Source: Arachis hypogaea (Eukaryota > Streptophyta > Magnoliopsida > Fabales > Fabaceae). Taken from it: a DNA stretch of 64,000 nt. The stretch is taken from positions 38,859,419 through 38,923,418 of the forward strand of contig NC_092042.1 in assembly GCF_003086295.3 (NCBI RefSeq). Reading direction: 5' to 3'. The position numbers and the translations under genes are program-made. A model generated the notes under the pieces. It worked only from the letters and a program-made list of their open reading frames with translations, was not told where the DNA came from and did no database searches. The stretch's first letter is position 1. Each line of letters begins with the position of its first letter. This document shows positions 30,715 to 43,367 of the stretch, one piece after another.

Positions 30715-33700
30715 TTATTCCAGCCTCAGTTTTGAGCATTCCTGCTCAAAGTTGCTTTCAAGATAATGCTTGATCCTCTGTCCATTAACAATGAACTTCT
30801 TGTCAGAATCAGTATCCTGAAGCTCAACATATCCATATGGTGATACTCCTGTAATCACATATGGACCCCCCAGCGGGATTTAAGTTTTCCTGGGAACAAT
30901 CTGAGCCTAGAGTTGAAGAGCAGAACTTTTTGTCCTAGCTCAAAAACTCTGGATGACAACTTCTTGTCATGCCACTTCTTTGCCTTTTCCTTATAAATCT
31001 TAGCATTTTCAAAGGCACAGAGTCTAAATTCATCTAGCTCATTTAGCTGGAGCAATCTTTTTTCACCAGCTAACTTAGCATCCAGGTTTAGGAATCTGGT
31101 TGCCCAGTAGGCTTTATGTTCCAGTTCCACGGGCAGATGACAGGCCTTGCCATACACAAGTTGGTATGGAGAGGTTCCTATTGGAGTCTTGAATGCTGTT
31201 CTGTATGCCCACAGAGCATCATCCAAGCTCTTTGCCCAATCCTTTCTACGGGCAATTACAGTCCGTTCAAGGATTCTTTTTAACTCTCTGTTAGAGACTT
31301 CAGCTTGCCCATTTGTTTGTGGATGATACGGGGTCGCCACTTTGTGGCTAATTCCATATCAGACCATAGCAGAGTACAGCTGTTTATTGCAGAAATGAGT
31401 ACCCCCATCACTGATTATGACTCTGGGAACACCAAATCTTCTGAAGATGTGTTTCTGGAGGAATTTCAGCACGGTCTTAGTATCATTAGTGGGTGTAGCA
31501 ATTGCTTCTACCCACTTAGATACATAGTCCACTGCCACCAGAATGTAAGTGTTTGAGTATGATGGTGGGAATGGACCCATGAAGTCAATCCCCCATACAT
31601 CAAACAACTCAATCTCTACGATCCCTTGTTGAGGCATGGCGTATCCGTGAGGCAAGTTACCAGCTCTTTGGCAGCTGTCAAAGTTACGCACAAACTCTCG
31701 GGCATCTCTATAGAGAGTAGGCCAGTAGAAGCCACATTGGAGGACCTTAGTGGCTGTTTGCTCACTTCCAAAATGTCCCCCATACTGTGATCCATGGCAA
31801 TGCCACAGGATCCTTTGTGCTTCTTCTCTGGGTACACATCTGCGGATCATTCTGTCTGCACATCTCTTAAAGAGATATGGCTCATCCCATAGGTAGTACT
31901 TGGCATCTGAAATTAATTTCTTTCTTTGCACTCTGCTGTACTCCTGTGGTATGAACCTCACAGCTTTATAATTTGCAATATCTGCAAACCATGGAGCTTC
32001 CTGAATGGCAAAGAGTTGCTCATCTGGGAAAGTCTCAGAGATCTCAATAGAAGGGAGGGACGCCCCAGCTACTGGTTCTATTCGGGACAGATGATCAGCT
32101 ACATGGTTCTCTGTCCCTTTTCTGTCTCTTATTTCTATATCAAACTCTTGCAGAAGCAATACCCATCTTATAAGCCTGGGTTTTGAATCCTGCTTTGTGA
32201 GTAAGTACTTAAGAGCAGCATGGTCAGTGTACACAATCACCTTGGATCCCACTAGATAGGATCTAAACTTGTCAATGGCATAGACCACTGCAAGTAACTC
32301 TTTTTCAGTGGTTGTGTAATTCTTCTGTGCATCATTTAGAACACGGCTGGCATAATAAATGATGTGCAGAAGCTTGTTATGCCTCTGTCCCAACACTGCA
32401 CCAATGGCATGGTCACTGGCATCACACATTAATTCAAATGGCAATGTCCAATCTGGTGCAGAGATGACTGGTGCTGTGACCAGCTTAGCTTTCAGGGTCT
32501 CAAATGCCTGCAGACACTGTGTGTCAAACACAAATGGTGTGTCAGCAGCTAACAGGTTACTCAGAGGTTTAGCAATTTTCGAAAAATCCTTTATAAACCT
32601 TCTGTAGAATCCTGCATGCCCCAGAAAGCTTCTGATTGCCTTAACATTGGCAGGTGGTGGTAATTTTTCAATTACCTCTACCTTTGCCTTATCCACCTCT
32701 ATTCCCCTGCTTGAAATTTTGTGTCCAAGGACAATCCCTTCAGTCACCATAAAGTGACATTTCTCCCAGTTTAAAACCAGGTTAGTCTCTTGCACCTTTT
32801 CAGGACAAGTGCTAGGTGGTCAAGACAGGAGCTGAATGAGTCTCCATATACTGAGAAGTCATCCATGAAGACTTCCAGGAATTTCTCCACCATATCAGAG
32901 AAGATGGATAGCATGCATCTCTGAAAGGTTGCAGGAGCATTACACAGACCAAAAGGCATCCTCCTGTAGGCAAACACGCCAGAAGGGCAACTAAATGCTG
33001 TTTTCTCTTGGTCTTGAGGATCTACTGCAATTTGGTTGTAACCTGAATAGCCATCCAAAAAGCAGTAATAATCATGACCAGCTAGTCTTTCTAGCATTTG
33101 GTCTATGAATGGTAAAGGAAAATGATCCTTTCTGGTGGCTGTATTGAGCCTTCTATAGTCAATACACATACGCCAACCTGTGACTGTTCTTGTAGGAACC
33201 AGTTCATTTTTTTCATTATGAACCACTGGCATGCCTCCCTTTTTGGGGACAACTTGGACAGGGCTCACCCAGGGGCTATCAGAAATAGGATAAATAATCC
33301 CAGCCTCTAGTAATTTAGTGACCTCTTTCTGCACCACCTCCTTCATGGCTGGATTTAGCCTCCTTTGTGGTTGGACTACTGGTTTGGCATTATCCTCCAA
33401 CAGGATCTTGTGCATGCATCTAGCTGGGCTAATGCCCTTAAGATCACTTATGGACCACCCAAGAGCTGTCTTGTGTGTCCTCAGCACCTGAATCAGTGCT
33501 TCCTCTTCCTGTGGATTTAAAGCAGAGCTTATAATCACTGGAAAAGTGTCACCCTCTCCCAGAAATGCATACTTCAGAGATGGTGGTAATGGTTTGAGTT
33601 CAGGTTTGGGAGGCTTATCCTCCTCCTGAGGAATTTTCAAAAATTCTTTTGTTTCCTCTGGTTCTTCCTGATCAGGCTGAGAATCCTTGAAGATGTCCTC

Positions 33701-34597
33701 AAACTCTGATTCTAGACTTTCAGTCATATTGATCTCTTTCACCAAAGAGTCAATAATGTCAGCGCCCATGCAGTCATTTGGTGTGTCTGGATGCTGCATA
33801 GCTTTTACAGCATTCAACTTGAACTCATCCTCATTGACTCTCAGGGTTACTTCTCCTTTTTGTACATCAATGAGAGTTCGTCCAGTTGCTAGGAAAGGTC
33901 TTCCTAGAATGAGAGTTGCACTCTTGTGCTCCTCCATTTCCAGCACCACAAAGTCAGTTGGAAAGGCGAATGGCCCAACCTTGACAATCATGTCCTCTAT
34001 TATGCCTGATGGATGTTTGATGGAGCCATCAGCAAGTTGGAGGCATATCCGGGTTGGTTTGACTTCTTCAGTCAACCCAAGCTTTCTGATAGTGGATGCA
34101 GGTATTAGATTGATGCTTGCTCCAAGATCACATAGGGCTGTCTTGGTGCAAGCACCTTCTAATGTGCATGGTATCATAAAGCTTCCTGGATCTTGAAGCT
34201 TTTCTGGTAAGCTTTTCAGAATGACTGCACTGCATTCTTCAGTAAGAAATACTTTTTCAGTTTCTCTCCAATCCTTCTTATGACTTAAGATCTCTTTCAT
34301 GAACTTAGCATAAGAAGGTATTTGCTCAAGTGCCTCTGCAAACGGAATCTTTATTTCAAGAGTCCTTAAGTAGTCTGCAAAGCGGGCAAATTGCTTATCC
34401 TGCTCCGCTTGGCGGAGTTTCTGAGGATAAGGCATCTTGGCTTTATATTCTTCAACCTTAGTTGCTGCAGGTTTATTCCTTACAGAAGTGGTTGGAGAAG
34501 CCTTTTTAGAGGGGTTACTATCAGCACTCTCAGGTGTCTGATTCCCCATTAGTGTTTGAACACCAGGGTTGGGTGGAAAATGGGTGTTTAACGCCAA
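30715..34597 (-). pseudogene. Pol: protease, RT, RNase H, integrase (Athila type), broken
   Basis: Domains in order: retropepsin with CDLGASINLIP and LILGRPFLAT (about 34150-33880); RT with VPKKGGMPV, FLDGYSGYNQI, MPFGLCNAPATFQ and catalytic FMDD (about 33300-32860); RNase H with FELMCDAS and VYTDHAAL (about 32440-32200); integrase zinc finger (HCHGS...CQRAGN) and core ([26 protein letters not shown]) from about 31810 to 31290. Lesions: a one-base loss near 32795 after RT, an in-frame TGA at 31359-31361 within integrase, and a one-base loss in a G run near 30868. The final stop is at 30715-30717. No ORF starts with a clear ATG near 34597, so Pol was probably made by fusion or readthrough with Gag. 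Confidence 0.9.
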
Positions 34598-34700
34598 CTT
34601 TTCCCCTTTTTCTGGCGTTTGAACGCCAGAACTGGGCAGGGAATAGGCGTTTAACGCCAGCTTCCCCCCTTTTCTGGCGTTTGAACGCCAAGAGTATTCC
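34560..34700 (-). repeat. Palindromes inside the gag-pol junction
   Basis: Four GGCGTT...AACGCC units (near 34590, 34614, 34646 and 34674) lie within coding sequence at the end of gag and start of pol. The remnant at 926-1075 has the same. Confidence 0.85.
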
Positions 34701-35718
34701 TCTCTGGGCTCTTACTGTCCTCAGAGGGATTTTGGACAGTGGTTTGGTCATCCTCTGTCAATTGTTCCTTATTTGGCTTTTTACCACTTTGAGCAGTGTT
34801 ATTTAATGTCTTCCCACTCCTCAGTTGAACTGCTTGGCATTCTTCTGTTATCTGTTTAGATAGCTGCTGTTTTGCCTGATTCAACTGAGATTCTATGTTC
34901 CTGTTAGCAATTTTAGTTTCTTGGAGCATCTCTTTAAATTCTGCTAACTGTTTTGTCATCAGGTGTAATTGCTGATTAAGCTCAATCATCTGTTCTTGAG
35001 GATTAGGATCAGTGACTACTGCCATAGCTTCCTCTTTTGTAGAGAACTCAGTGCTAGCGTACAAATATTGATTTCTAGCAACAGTATCTATAAGCTCTTG
35101 AGCCTCTTCAATTGTCTTCCTCATGTGTATAGATCCACCAGCTGAGTGGTCTAAAGACATCTGAGCTTTTTCTGTAAGCCCATAGTAGAAGATGTCTAGC
35201 TGTACCCACTCTGAAAACATTTCAGAGGGGCATTTTCTTAGCATACCTCTATACCTCTCCCAGGCATTATAAAGGGATTCATTATCCTCTTGCTTAAAGC
35301 CTTGGATGTCCAGCCTTAGCTGTGTCATCCTTTTTGGAGGGTAAAATTGATTCAGGAATTTGTCTGATAACTGTTTCCATGTCTTTATGCTTGTTGTAGG
35401 TTGGTTATTCAACCACCTCTTAGCTTGATCTTTTACAGCAAATGGAAACAGTAATAGTCTATAGACATCCTGATCCACCTCTTTATCACGTACTGTGTCA
35501 GCAATTTGTAAGAACTGTGCCAGAAACTCAGTAGGTTCTTCCTGTGGAAGACCGGAATACTGGCAATTTTGCTGCACCATGATAATGAGTTGAGGATTTA
35601 GCTCAAAGCTGCTTGCTTTGATGGGAGGTATACAGATGCTACTCCCATATGCAGCTGTAATGGGGTTAGCATATGACCCCAGAGTCCTTCTGGACTGTTC
35701 AATTCCACTTAGGTCCAT
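34651..35718 (-). CDS. Gag of autonomous Athila-type element
   Basis: 355 codons, ATG at 35716-35718 (MDLSGIEQSRR). Gag core at about residues 75-190 (LLLFPFAVKDQAKRW; ESLYNAWERYRGML). A Gln-rich coiled-coil-prone segment lies at about 245-300, then CQAVQLRSGKTL, a motif typical of Athila-type polyproteins. The TAA at 34651-34653 lies inside a GGCGTTAAACGCC palindrome. The pol frame resumes 56 bp on in another frame, so either the palindrome imposes Gag termination or this copy has a shift. Confidence 0.85.
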   Translation of the reverse strand: MDLSGIEQSRRTLGSYANPITAAYGSSICIPPIKASSFELNPQLIIMVQQNCQYSGLPQEEPTEFLAQFLQIADTVRDKEVDQDVYRLLLFPFAVKDQAKRWLNNQPTTSIKTWKQLSDKFLNQFYPPKRMTQLRLDIQGFKQEDNESLYNAWERYRGMLRKCPSEMFSEWVQLDIFYYGLTEKAQMSLDHSAGGSIHMRKTIEEAQELIDTVARNQYLYASTEFSTKEEAMAVVTDPNPQEQMIELNQQLHLMTKQLAEFKEMLQETKIANRNIESQLNQAKQQLSKQITEECQAVQLRSGKTLNNTAQSGKKPNKEQLTEDDQTTVQNPSEDSKSPERNTLGVQTPEKGGSWR

Positions 35719-36252
35719 GATGGAGAAAGGAAAATGATATGGATTGCAAGTAGATTATTTTTTTTTAAAATGACCAAAAATAATAAAATAAAACTAAAGG
35801 AAAATAAAATAAAATGTCGAAAACTAAAAGAAAAATAAAATCAAAGCAAATTGAGAACTAAATCAATCAACTAATTAAAAAGATTTTGGAATTGGCAATT
35901 AAAAAGATATGATTGAAAATTATTTTGAAAAAGATTTGAATTTTTTTTTTGAAATGAGGAAAGAGAAAAACAACAAAATGACACCAAACTTAAAATTTTT
36001 AGAAAATCAAACACTAATTTTCGAAATTTTTAAAGGAAAAACACAAATAGGACACCAAACTTAGAATTTTTAAGGATCAAAAAGGGACTAAGGACATTCA
36101 AATTCGAAAATTAAAAGAAAAACAAAAGCATGCAATTGACACCAAACTTAAAATATGAAACTAAACTCAAATAAAAGACTCTAAACCAACAAAAATAAAA
36201 CAATCCGAATCTAAGCAACAAGATGAGCCGTCAGTTGTCCAAACTCGAACAA
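35719..36252 (-). other. Leader of the autonomous unit
   Basis: About 530 bp, A/T-rich, no palindromes. It has three GACACCAAACTTA motifs (near 35981, 36051 and 36141; AAGTTTGGTGTC on the minus strand) and the block CGTCAGTTGTCC beside the primer site. Confidence 0.65.
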
Positions 36253-36270
36253 TCCCCGGCAACGGCGCCA
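36253..36270 (-). other. Primer binding site TGGCGCCGTTGCCGGGGA
   Basis: Perfect tRNA-Asp-type site on the minus strand, six bases inside the LTR. Confidence 0.85.
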
Positions 36271-36276
36271 AAAACT

Positions 36277-37896
36277 TGGTGCACGAAATTGTGATCAATA
36301 CTTTTCACAACTCAAATAATCCCCGGTGATGAATCCAAAATCTTGGTGTTCAATACCATGGCATAAACACAACTTCGCACAACTAACCAGCAAGTGTACT
36401 GGGTCGTCCAAGTAATAAACCTTACACGAGTAAGGGTCGATCCCACAGAGATTGTTGGTATGAAGCAAGCTATGGTCACCTTGTAAATCTTAGTCAGGCA
36501 AACTCAAATGGTTATGAATGATGAATAAAACATAAAGATAAAGATAGAGATACTTATGCAATTCATTAGTGGGAATTTCAGATAAGCGTATGGAGATGCT
36601 GCGTTCCTTCCGTCTCTCTGCTTTCCTACTGTCTTCATCCAATCCTTCTTACTCCTTTCCATGGCAAGCTATATGCAAGGGTTTCACCGTTGTCAATGGC
36701 TACCTCCTATCCTCTCAGTGAAAATGTTCAACGCACCTTGTCACGGCACGGCTATTCATCTGTCGGTTCTCAATCAGGTTGGAATAGAATCCAGTGATTC
36801 TTTTGCGTCTGTCACTAACGCCCAGCCTTCAGGAGTTTGAAGCTCGTCACAGTTATTCAATCATTGAATCCTACTCAGAATACCACAGACAAGGTTTAGA
36901 CCTTCCGGATTCTCTTGAATGCCGCCATCAATTCTAGCTTATACCACGAAGATTCCGATTAAGGGATCCAAGAGATATCCACTCAATCTAAGGTAGAACG
37001 GAGGTGGTTGTCAGGCACACGTTCATAGGTGAGAATGATGATGAGTGTCACGGATCATCACATTCATCAAGTTGAAGAACAAGTGATATCTTAGAACAAG
37101 AACAAGCAGAATTGAATAGAAGAACAATAGTAATTGCATTAATACTCGAGGTACAGCAGAGCTCCACACCTTAATCTATGGTGTGTAGAAACTCCACCGT
37201 TGAAAATACATAAGAACAAAAGTGATCATTGGTTTCGGCCCCAGAGAGGGAACCAGAAGAACCAAGATGAAAATACAATAGTAAAAGGTCCTACTTATAG
37301 AGAACTAGTAGCCTAGGGTTTACAGAGATGAGTAAATGACATAAAAATCCACTTCCGGGCCCACTTGGTGTGTGCTTGGGCTGAGCATTGAATCATTTTC
37401 GTGTAGAGACTCTTCTTGGAGTTAAACGCCAGCTTTTATGCCAGTTTGGGCGTTTAACTCCCATCCTTGTGCCAGTTCCGGCGTTTAACGCTGGGAATTC
37501 TGATGGTGACTTTGAACGCCGGTTTGGGCTATCAAATCTTGAGCAAAGTATAGACTATCATATATTGCTGGAAAGCCCAGGATGTCTACTTTCCAACGCC
37601 GTTGAGAGCGCGCCAATTGGGCTTCTGTATCTCCAGAAAGTTTACTTCGAGTGCAGGGAGGTCAGAATCCAACAGCATCTGCAGTCCTTTTTAGTCTCTG
37701 AATCAGATTTTTGCTCAGGTCCCTCAATTTCAGCCAGAAAATACCTGAAATCACAGAAAAACACACAAACTCATAGTAAAGTCTAGAAAAATGAATTTTA
37801 ACTAAAAACTAATAAAAATATACTAAAAACTAACTAGATCATACTAAAAACATACTAAAAACAATGCCAAAAAGCGTACAAATTATCCGCTCATCA
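36277..37896 (-). repeat. 5' LTR of composite element
   Basis: 1620 bp, TGGTGCACGAAATTGTGATC...ATCCGCTCATCA. In minus orientation the order is palindromes (37480, 37449 and 37418, spacing 31), GGGCCC (37357-37362), then CTATAAGTAG (37292-37300). Confidence 0.9.
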
Positions 37897-37901
37897 CTAT
37901 T

Positions 37902-38747
37902 GTTTTCAATTCAATTCACGCTTATTCTTATTCTAAGATATTCGCTGCACGTCAACATTATGAATGTGATAATCCGTGACACTCATCATTATTCTCAACC
38001 TATGAACGCGTGCCTGACAACCACTTCCGTTCTACCTTAGATCGAGCGTGTATCTCTTAGCCGCCATTCTGAAAGATCGGAGTCTTCGTGGTATAAGCTA
38101 GAATTATTGGCGGCCATTCCTGAGATCCAGAAAGTCTAAACATTGTCTGTGGTATTCCGAGTAGGATCTAGGAAGGGATGACTGTGACGAGCTTCAAACT
38201 CGCGAGTGTTGGGCGTAGTGACAGACGCAAACGGATCACTGGATTCTATTCCAACATGATCGAGAATCGACAGATGATTAGCCATGCAGTGACAGTGCAC
38301 ATGGACCATTTTCACTGAGAGGATGGGAAGTAGCCATTGACAATGGTGATGCCCAACATACAGTTTGCCATGGAAAGGAGTATGAAGGATTGGATGAAGG
38401 CAGTAGGAAAGCAGAGATTCAACAGGAGCAAAGCATCTCTATGCACTTCTCTGAATATCTCACCAATGAATTACATAAGTATCTCTATCTTTAGTTTATG
38501 TTTATTTATCTTTTAATTATGAAAACTCCATAACTATTTGAATCCGCCTGACTTAGATTTACAAGGTGACCATAGCTTGCTTCAAGCCGACAATCTCCGT
38601 GGGATCGACCCTTACTCACGTAAGGTTTATTACTTGGACAACCCAGTGCACTTGCTGGTTAGTTGTGCGAAGTTGTGAAAAAGACTTGAGATTACAATTG
38701 TGCGTACAAGTTGTTGGCGCCATTATGTATCACAATTTCGTGCCGCA
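37902..38747 (+). repeat. 5' LTR, second part, of the plus-strand element
   Basis: Resumes the LTR broken at 20425 (GTTTTCAATTCAATTC...). It ends GTGCCGCA where the family norm is GTGCACCA, so the terminus has mutated. Together with 19629-20425 it gives 1643 bp. Confidence 0.85.
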
Positions 38748-38753
38748 AGTTTT

Positions 38754-38771
38754 TGGTGCCATTGCCGGGGA
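38754..38771 (+). other. Primer binding site (degenerate)
   Basis: TGGTGCCATTGCCGGGGA, two differences from TGGCGCCGTTGCCGGGGA. Confidence 0.8.
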
Positions 38772-40345
38772 TTGTTCGAGTTTGGACAACTGACGTTTCA
38801 TCTTGTTGCTTAGATTAGGTAATTTTCTTTTTATTTTGTTTTCAAAAAAGTTTTCAAAAATCTTTCAAAATTTTTCTTCTTTTTCGTTATTTTCAAAATA
38901 ATTTTCGAAAAACAAAAAAATTCATAAAATTATAAAAAACTCAAAAATATTTCATGGTTCTTGTTTGAATCTAGGGCCAAATTTTAAGTTTGGTGTCAAT
39001 TGCATGATTTTAATTGTCTTGCAATTTTGAAACACATGCATTGTGTTCTTGATGATCATCAAGTCGTCCTTGATGAATTGCCTTGTTTGATCTTCATGAT
39101 TTATTGATTTGCACTGCATGATGGTCTACATATGCATTCTTGCATTCATATAGCCCATACATGAGAAATTTCTAAGTTTGGTGTCCTCCATGTTTTCTTT
39201 CATTAAGAAAACTGAGTTCTTGATGTTCATCTTGATCTTCAAGATTGTTCTTGGTGTTCATCTTGACGTTTATAATGTTCTTGCATATATCTTGTGTTTT
39301 GATCCAAGAATTATATGTTTTGACTCATTTTGTTGTTTTTCAAAATTGAAAACATATCTTCTTGAATAAAGGATTTAGCAAAATGAAGATCCAAAAACAT
39401 AAAGCATAGGAATTATAGAGAAAAAGTTGCGCGTTTAAAACGCCCAGTAAAGAAGGAAAACTGGCGTTTAAACGCCAGGTAGGGTACCTGGCTGGGCGTT
39501 TAAACGCCCAAACCATGCAGCAATTGGGCGTTAAATGCCCAAAACATGCAGCTCCTGGGCGTTTAACGCTAGGATGACACAAGGAGAGGAATTTTGTTTT
39601 CAAATCAAATCTTTTTCAAATCTTCATAATTTTTCAAAATCAATTATTTTCAATCATATCTTTTTCAAAATCATATCTTTTCAAACATATCTTTTTCAAA
39701 AAAAAATCAAATCTTTTTAATTTCCTTTTCAAATTTTTTTCAAAATAAATTTCAATCATATCTTTTCAAACATATCTTTTTCAAAAATCAAATCTTTTCC
39801 TCATATTTTCAAAAATCTTGATTCAAAATTTTCAAGTTTGTTACTTTCTTGTTAAGAGAGATTCAATATTTGAAATTTGGAATCATATCTTTTTAAAAGT
39901 CAAATCTTTTTAATTTTTATCTTTTCAATCATATCTTTTAAATCATATCTTTTTCAAATCATATTTTTTTAAAAATCCATGATTTCAAAATCTTTTTAAC
40001 TTCTTATCCTTTTTAAATTTATTTCTTATCTTTTTCAAAACCACCTAACCACTTTTTCACTTTTAATTTTCGAAAAACATTAGTTTTTTTAAATTCTTTT
40101 TTAGGTAACTAACTATTTTGAACTTTAATTAAAATTTTCGAAAATTTCTTCCCCTCTCTCATCTTTTTCTATTTAAACACTAAGATTCCTCCTCCATTGT
40201 CAATTCGAACTCTATCTCTCTTTGAGTGTTCGAATTCTTTCTTACCTACTTCATCCTTCCATTCTTGTTTTCCTCTGACAGCTCAAGGAATCTCTATACT
40301 GTGACATAGAGAATTCCATATTTTCTTTGTCTTTTTCTCTTTCAT
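38772..40345 (+). other. Leader with palindrome array at 39430-39575
   Basis: Untranslated A/T-rich leader. AAGTTTGGTGTC occurs near 38985 and 39174. Palindromes start at 39430 (degenerate), 39463, 39495, 39527 and 39558, spacing 31-33. The rest is TTTTTCAAAATC-like low-complexity DNA. The homologous leader on the minus strand is 27231-28739. Confidence 0.75.
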
Positions 40346-42659
40346 ATGAGCAGGAACAAAGATAAAGGCATACTTGTTGAAGCTGATCCTGAACCTGAAA
40401 GGACTCTGAAGAGGAAGCTAAGAGCAACTAAAGCACAAAACTCTTAAGAGGACCTCACTGAAATTTTCGAAAATGAAGCAGCAAAAGAAACAATTATGGC
40501 CGAACCAAACAACGATGCAAGGAAGAAGATTGGTGATTTTACTACACCAAATTCCAACTTCTATGGAAGAAGCATCTCAATCCCTGCCATATGAGCAAAC
40601 AATTTTGAGCTAAAGCCTCAATTAGTTTCTCTACTACAACAGAACTGCAAGTTTCATGGACTTCCATTAGAAGACCCTTATCAGTTCTTAACTGAGTTCT
40701 TGAAGATCTGTGATACTATTAAAACCAATGGAGTTGATCTTGAAGTCTACAAGCTTATGCTTTTCCCTTTTGCTGTAAGAGACAGAGCTAGAACATGGTT
40801 GGACTCACAACCTAGAGATAGCCTGGACTCTTGGGATAAGCTAGTCACGACTTTCTTAGCCAAGTTCTTTCCTCCTCAAAGGATGAGCAAGCTTAGAGTG
40901 GATGTTCAGACCTTCAGACAAAAAGATGGTGAGTCCCTCTATGAAATTTGGGAAAGATACAAGCAACTGACCAAAAAGTGTCCTTTTGACATGCTTTCAG
41001 AATGGACAACATTAGATATATTCTATGATGGTCTGTCTGAATTTTTCAAGATGTCACTGGACCACTCTGCAGGTGGATCCATTCACCTAAAGAAAATGCC
41101 TGCAGAGGCTCAGTAACTTATTGAAATGGTTGCAAATAACCAGTTCATGTATACCTCTGAGAGGAATCCTGTGAGTAATGGAACGCCCCAAAAGAGAGGA
41201 GTTCTTGAAATTGATGCTCTGAATGCCATATTGGCTCAGAACAAAATATTGACCCAACAAGTTAATATGATCTCTCAGAGTCTGAACGGATTGAAAAATG
41301 CATCCAACAGTATCAAAGATGCATATTCTGAAGAAGAAGCTTATGATCCTGAAAACCCTGCAATGGCCGAGGTGAATTACATGGGTGAGGCCTTTGGCAA
41401 CACCTATAATCCTTCATGGAAAAATCATCCAACTTTTTCATGGAAAGATCAACAGAAGCATGGCTTCAATAATAACAATGGTGGAAGAAATAGGTTTAGT
41501 AATAGCAAACCTTTCCCATCATTATCTCAGCAACAGACAGAGCATTCTGAGCAGAATCCTTCTAGCTTAGCAAACATAGTTTCTGATCTATCTAAGGCCA
41601 CTCTTAGTTTCATGACTAAAACAAGATCCTTTATTAGAAATTCAGAGGCACAAGTGGGCCAGCTGAGTAAAAGGGTTACTGAACCTCCTCCTAGCACTCT
41701 CCCAAGCAATACAGAAGAGAATCCCAAAGGAGAGTGCAAGACCATTGATATAATCAACATGGCCGAAACCTTAGAGGAGGAGGAGGACGTGAATCCGAAT
41801 GAGGAAAACCTCTGGGAACATTCAATGGTCAGTACGGAATCCCCTAATGAGGAACCAAAGGAATCTGAGGCTCATACAGAGACCATAGAGATTCCCGTGG
41901 ACCTCCTTTTACCATTCATGAGCTCTGATGACTATTCATCTTCTGAAGAGGATGAAGACATTGTTGAAGGAAAAGTTGCCCAATATTTAGGAGCAATTAT
42001 GAAGCTGAATGCCAAGCTGTTTGGTAATGAGACTTGGGAGGAAGATCCTCCCTTGCTCAACAATGAACTTAATACATTGGTTCAGCAAAATTTACCTCAA
42101 AAGAAACAGGATCCTGGTAAATTCTTAATACCCTGTACCATAGGCACCATGACATTTGAAAAAGCTCTGTATGACCTGGGGTCAGGGATAAACATGACGC
42201 CCCTCTCTGTAATGGAGAGACTGGGAATCTATGAGGTACAAGCTGCCGAATTCTCATTAGAGATGGCAGATAAATCTATGAAAAATGCTTATGGACTAGT
42301 AGAGGACGTGCTAGTGAAGGTTGAAGGCCTTTACTTCCCTGCTGATTTCATAATCCTAGACACTAAGAGGGATGAGGATGAATCCATCATCCTTGGAAGA
42401 CCCTTCCTAGCCACAACAAGAGCTGTGATTGATGTTGACAGAGGAGAGTTGATCCTTCATGTGAATGAAGAATGACTTATAGTAAAGACTCAAGGTTCTC
42501 CATTTGTAACCATGGAGAGTAAGCATGAAAAGCTTCTCCCAATATAGAGTCAAACAGAGCCCCCACATTCAAACTCTAAGTTTGGTGTTGGGAGGCCACA
42601 ACCAAACTTTATGTTTGGTGTTGAGAGATCTCAACCATACTCTGATCATCTGTGAGGCT
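40346..42659 (+). pseudogene. Gag-protease pseudogene of the plus-strand element
   Basis: Homologue of 24891-27230 starting at ATG 40346 (MSRNKDKGILVEAD). Stops in the same frame at 40445 (TAA), 40592 (TGA), 41114 (TAA) and 42473 (TGA), plus a TAG near 42545; no frameshift before 42473. Gag core (LMLFPFAVRDRARTW) and protease (YDLGSGINMTP, IILGRPFLATT) are still readable. Cys to Tyr and other changes near the protease core add to the decay. The C-terminal NSKFGVG-type repeats remain near 42570-42620. Confidence 0.85.
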
Positions 42660-42696
42660 CCATGAGAGCTCACTGTCAAGCTATTGACATTAAAGA

Positions 42697-42720
42697 AGCG
42701 TTTATTGGGAGGCAACCCAA
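42697..42720 (+). other. Conserved TTGGGAGGCAACCCAA hairpin
   Basis: AAGCGTTTATTGGGAGGCAACCCAA downstream of gag-protease, as at 24826 and 61768. Confidence 0.7.
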
Positions 42721-42858
42721 TTTTATTTTAATTTTATCTATATTATTTTGTTTCTCTCAGGTTGATGATCATGTGAAGTCACAAAGACAATTACAAAAAT
42801 AAAGAAAAAAAATCAAAAACAGCATTGAAAACAGCACACCCTGGGGGAAGGACTTACT

Positions 42859-43093
42859 GGCGTTCAAACCCCAGAAGGGTAGCAAAATGGGCGTTTACAC
42901 ACCCAATCTGGCACCTTTCTAGGCGTTTAAACGCCGGAACAGGGCACCAGACTGGCGTTTAAACGCCAAAATATGGCAACAAACTGGCATTTAGACGCCA
43001 GAACAAGAAGGAAAGCTGGCGTTTAAACGCCAGAACAAGCTAGGAAACTGGCGTTTAAATGCTAGAATTGCACTCTAAGGCATTTTGAACGCC
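42859..43093 (+). repeat. Phased palindrome array (eight units)
   Basis: Units start at 42859, 42890, 42922, 42954, 42986, 43018, 43050 and 43079. Most are 14-base GGCGTTTAAACGCC-type units spaced 32, which keeps the spacer at 18 bases. Confidence 0.95.
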
Positions 43094-43359
43094 CAATTGG
43101 AGCAGGTATGAAGAATTCCTTGACCCTTCAGGATATGTGGATCCCACAGGATCCCCACCAACCTCAACTCACTCTCTCTCCTGTTCACACCTTTCTACAA
43201 CACTCTTCCCCAAATACCCTTCACCAATCACCTCTATATCTCTTTTCCAAATACCTTTCACCAATCACTTCCTTAACTCTTCCCCAAAAACCCCACCCAC
43301 CTTCAAAATTCAAAACCATTTCCTTCCCAAACCGACCCAAACCATTCGGCCACTCTCCC

Positions 43360-43367
43360 TATAAATA
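43360..43367 (+). promoter_or_regulatory. Orphan ORF2 TATA box (TATAAATA)
   Basis: Perfect TATAAATA about 270 bp after the array, in C-rich promoter-like DNA (43100-43480). The ORF2 it would serve is deleted: after the hairpin GCTCGTGGACGAGC (43487-43500) and TTTAAGTTTGGTGTGG the sequence passes, near 43530-43548, directly into the post-ORF2 tail. Confidence 0.55.

Larger units (their letters stand above)
20426..37896 (-). mobile_element. 17.5-kb composite Athila-type element, minus strand
   Basis: Flanked by CTACT (20421-20425) and CTATT (37897-37901), inserted in the 5' LTR of the plus-strand element; the uninterrupted 3' LTR near 44780 confirms the target. The outer LTRs are the same subfamily (36277-37896 and 20426-21983). 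Minus-strand order: LTR, primer site, autonomous gag (35718-34651), pol (34597-30715), array, ORF2 broken at 29078; then a fragment of a different LTR (28764-29078), a second primer site, leader, non-autonomous gag-protease (27230-24891), array, second ORF2 (24012-22888), tail, polypurine module, LTR. It looks like an autonomous and a non-autonomous genome joined. Confidence 0.85.
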
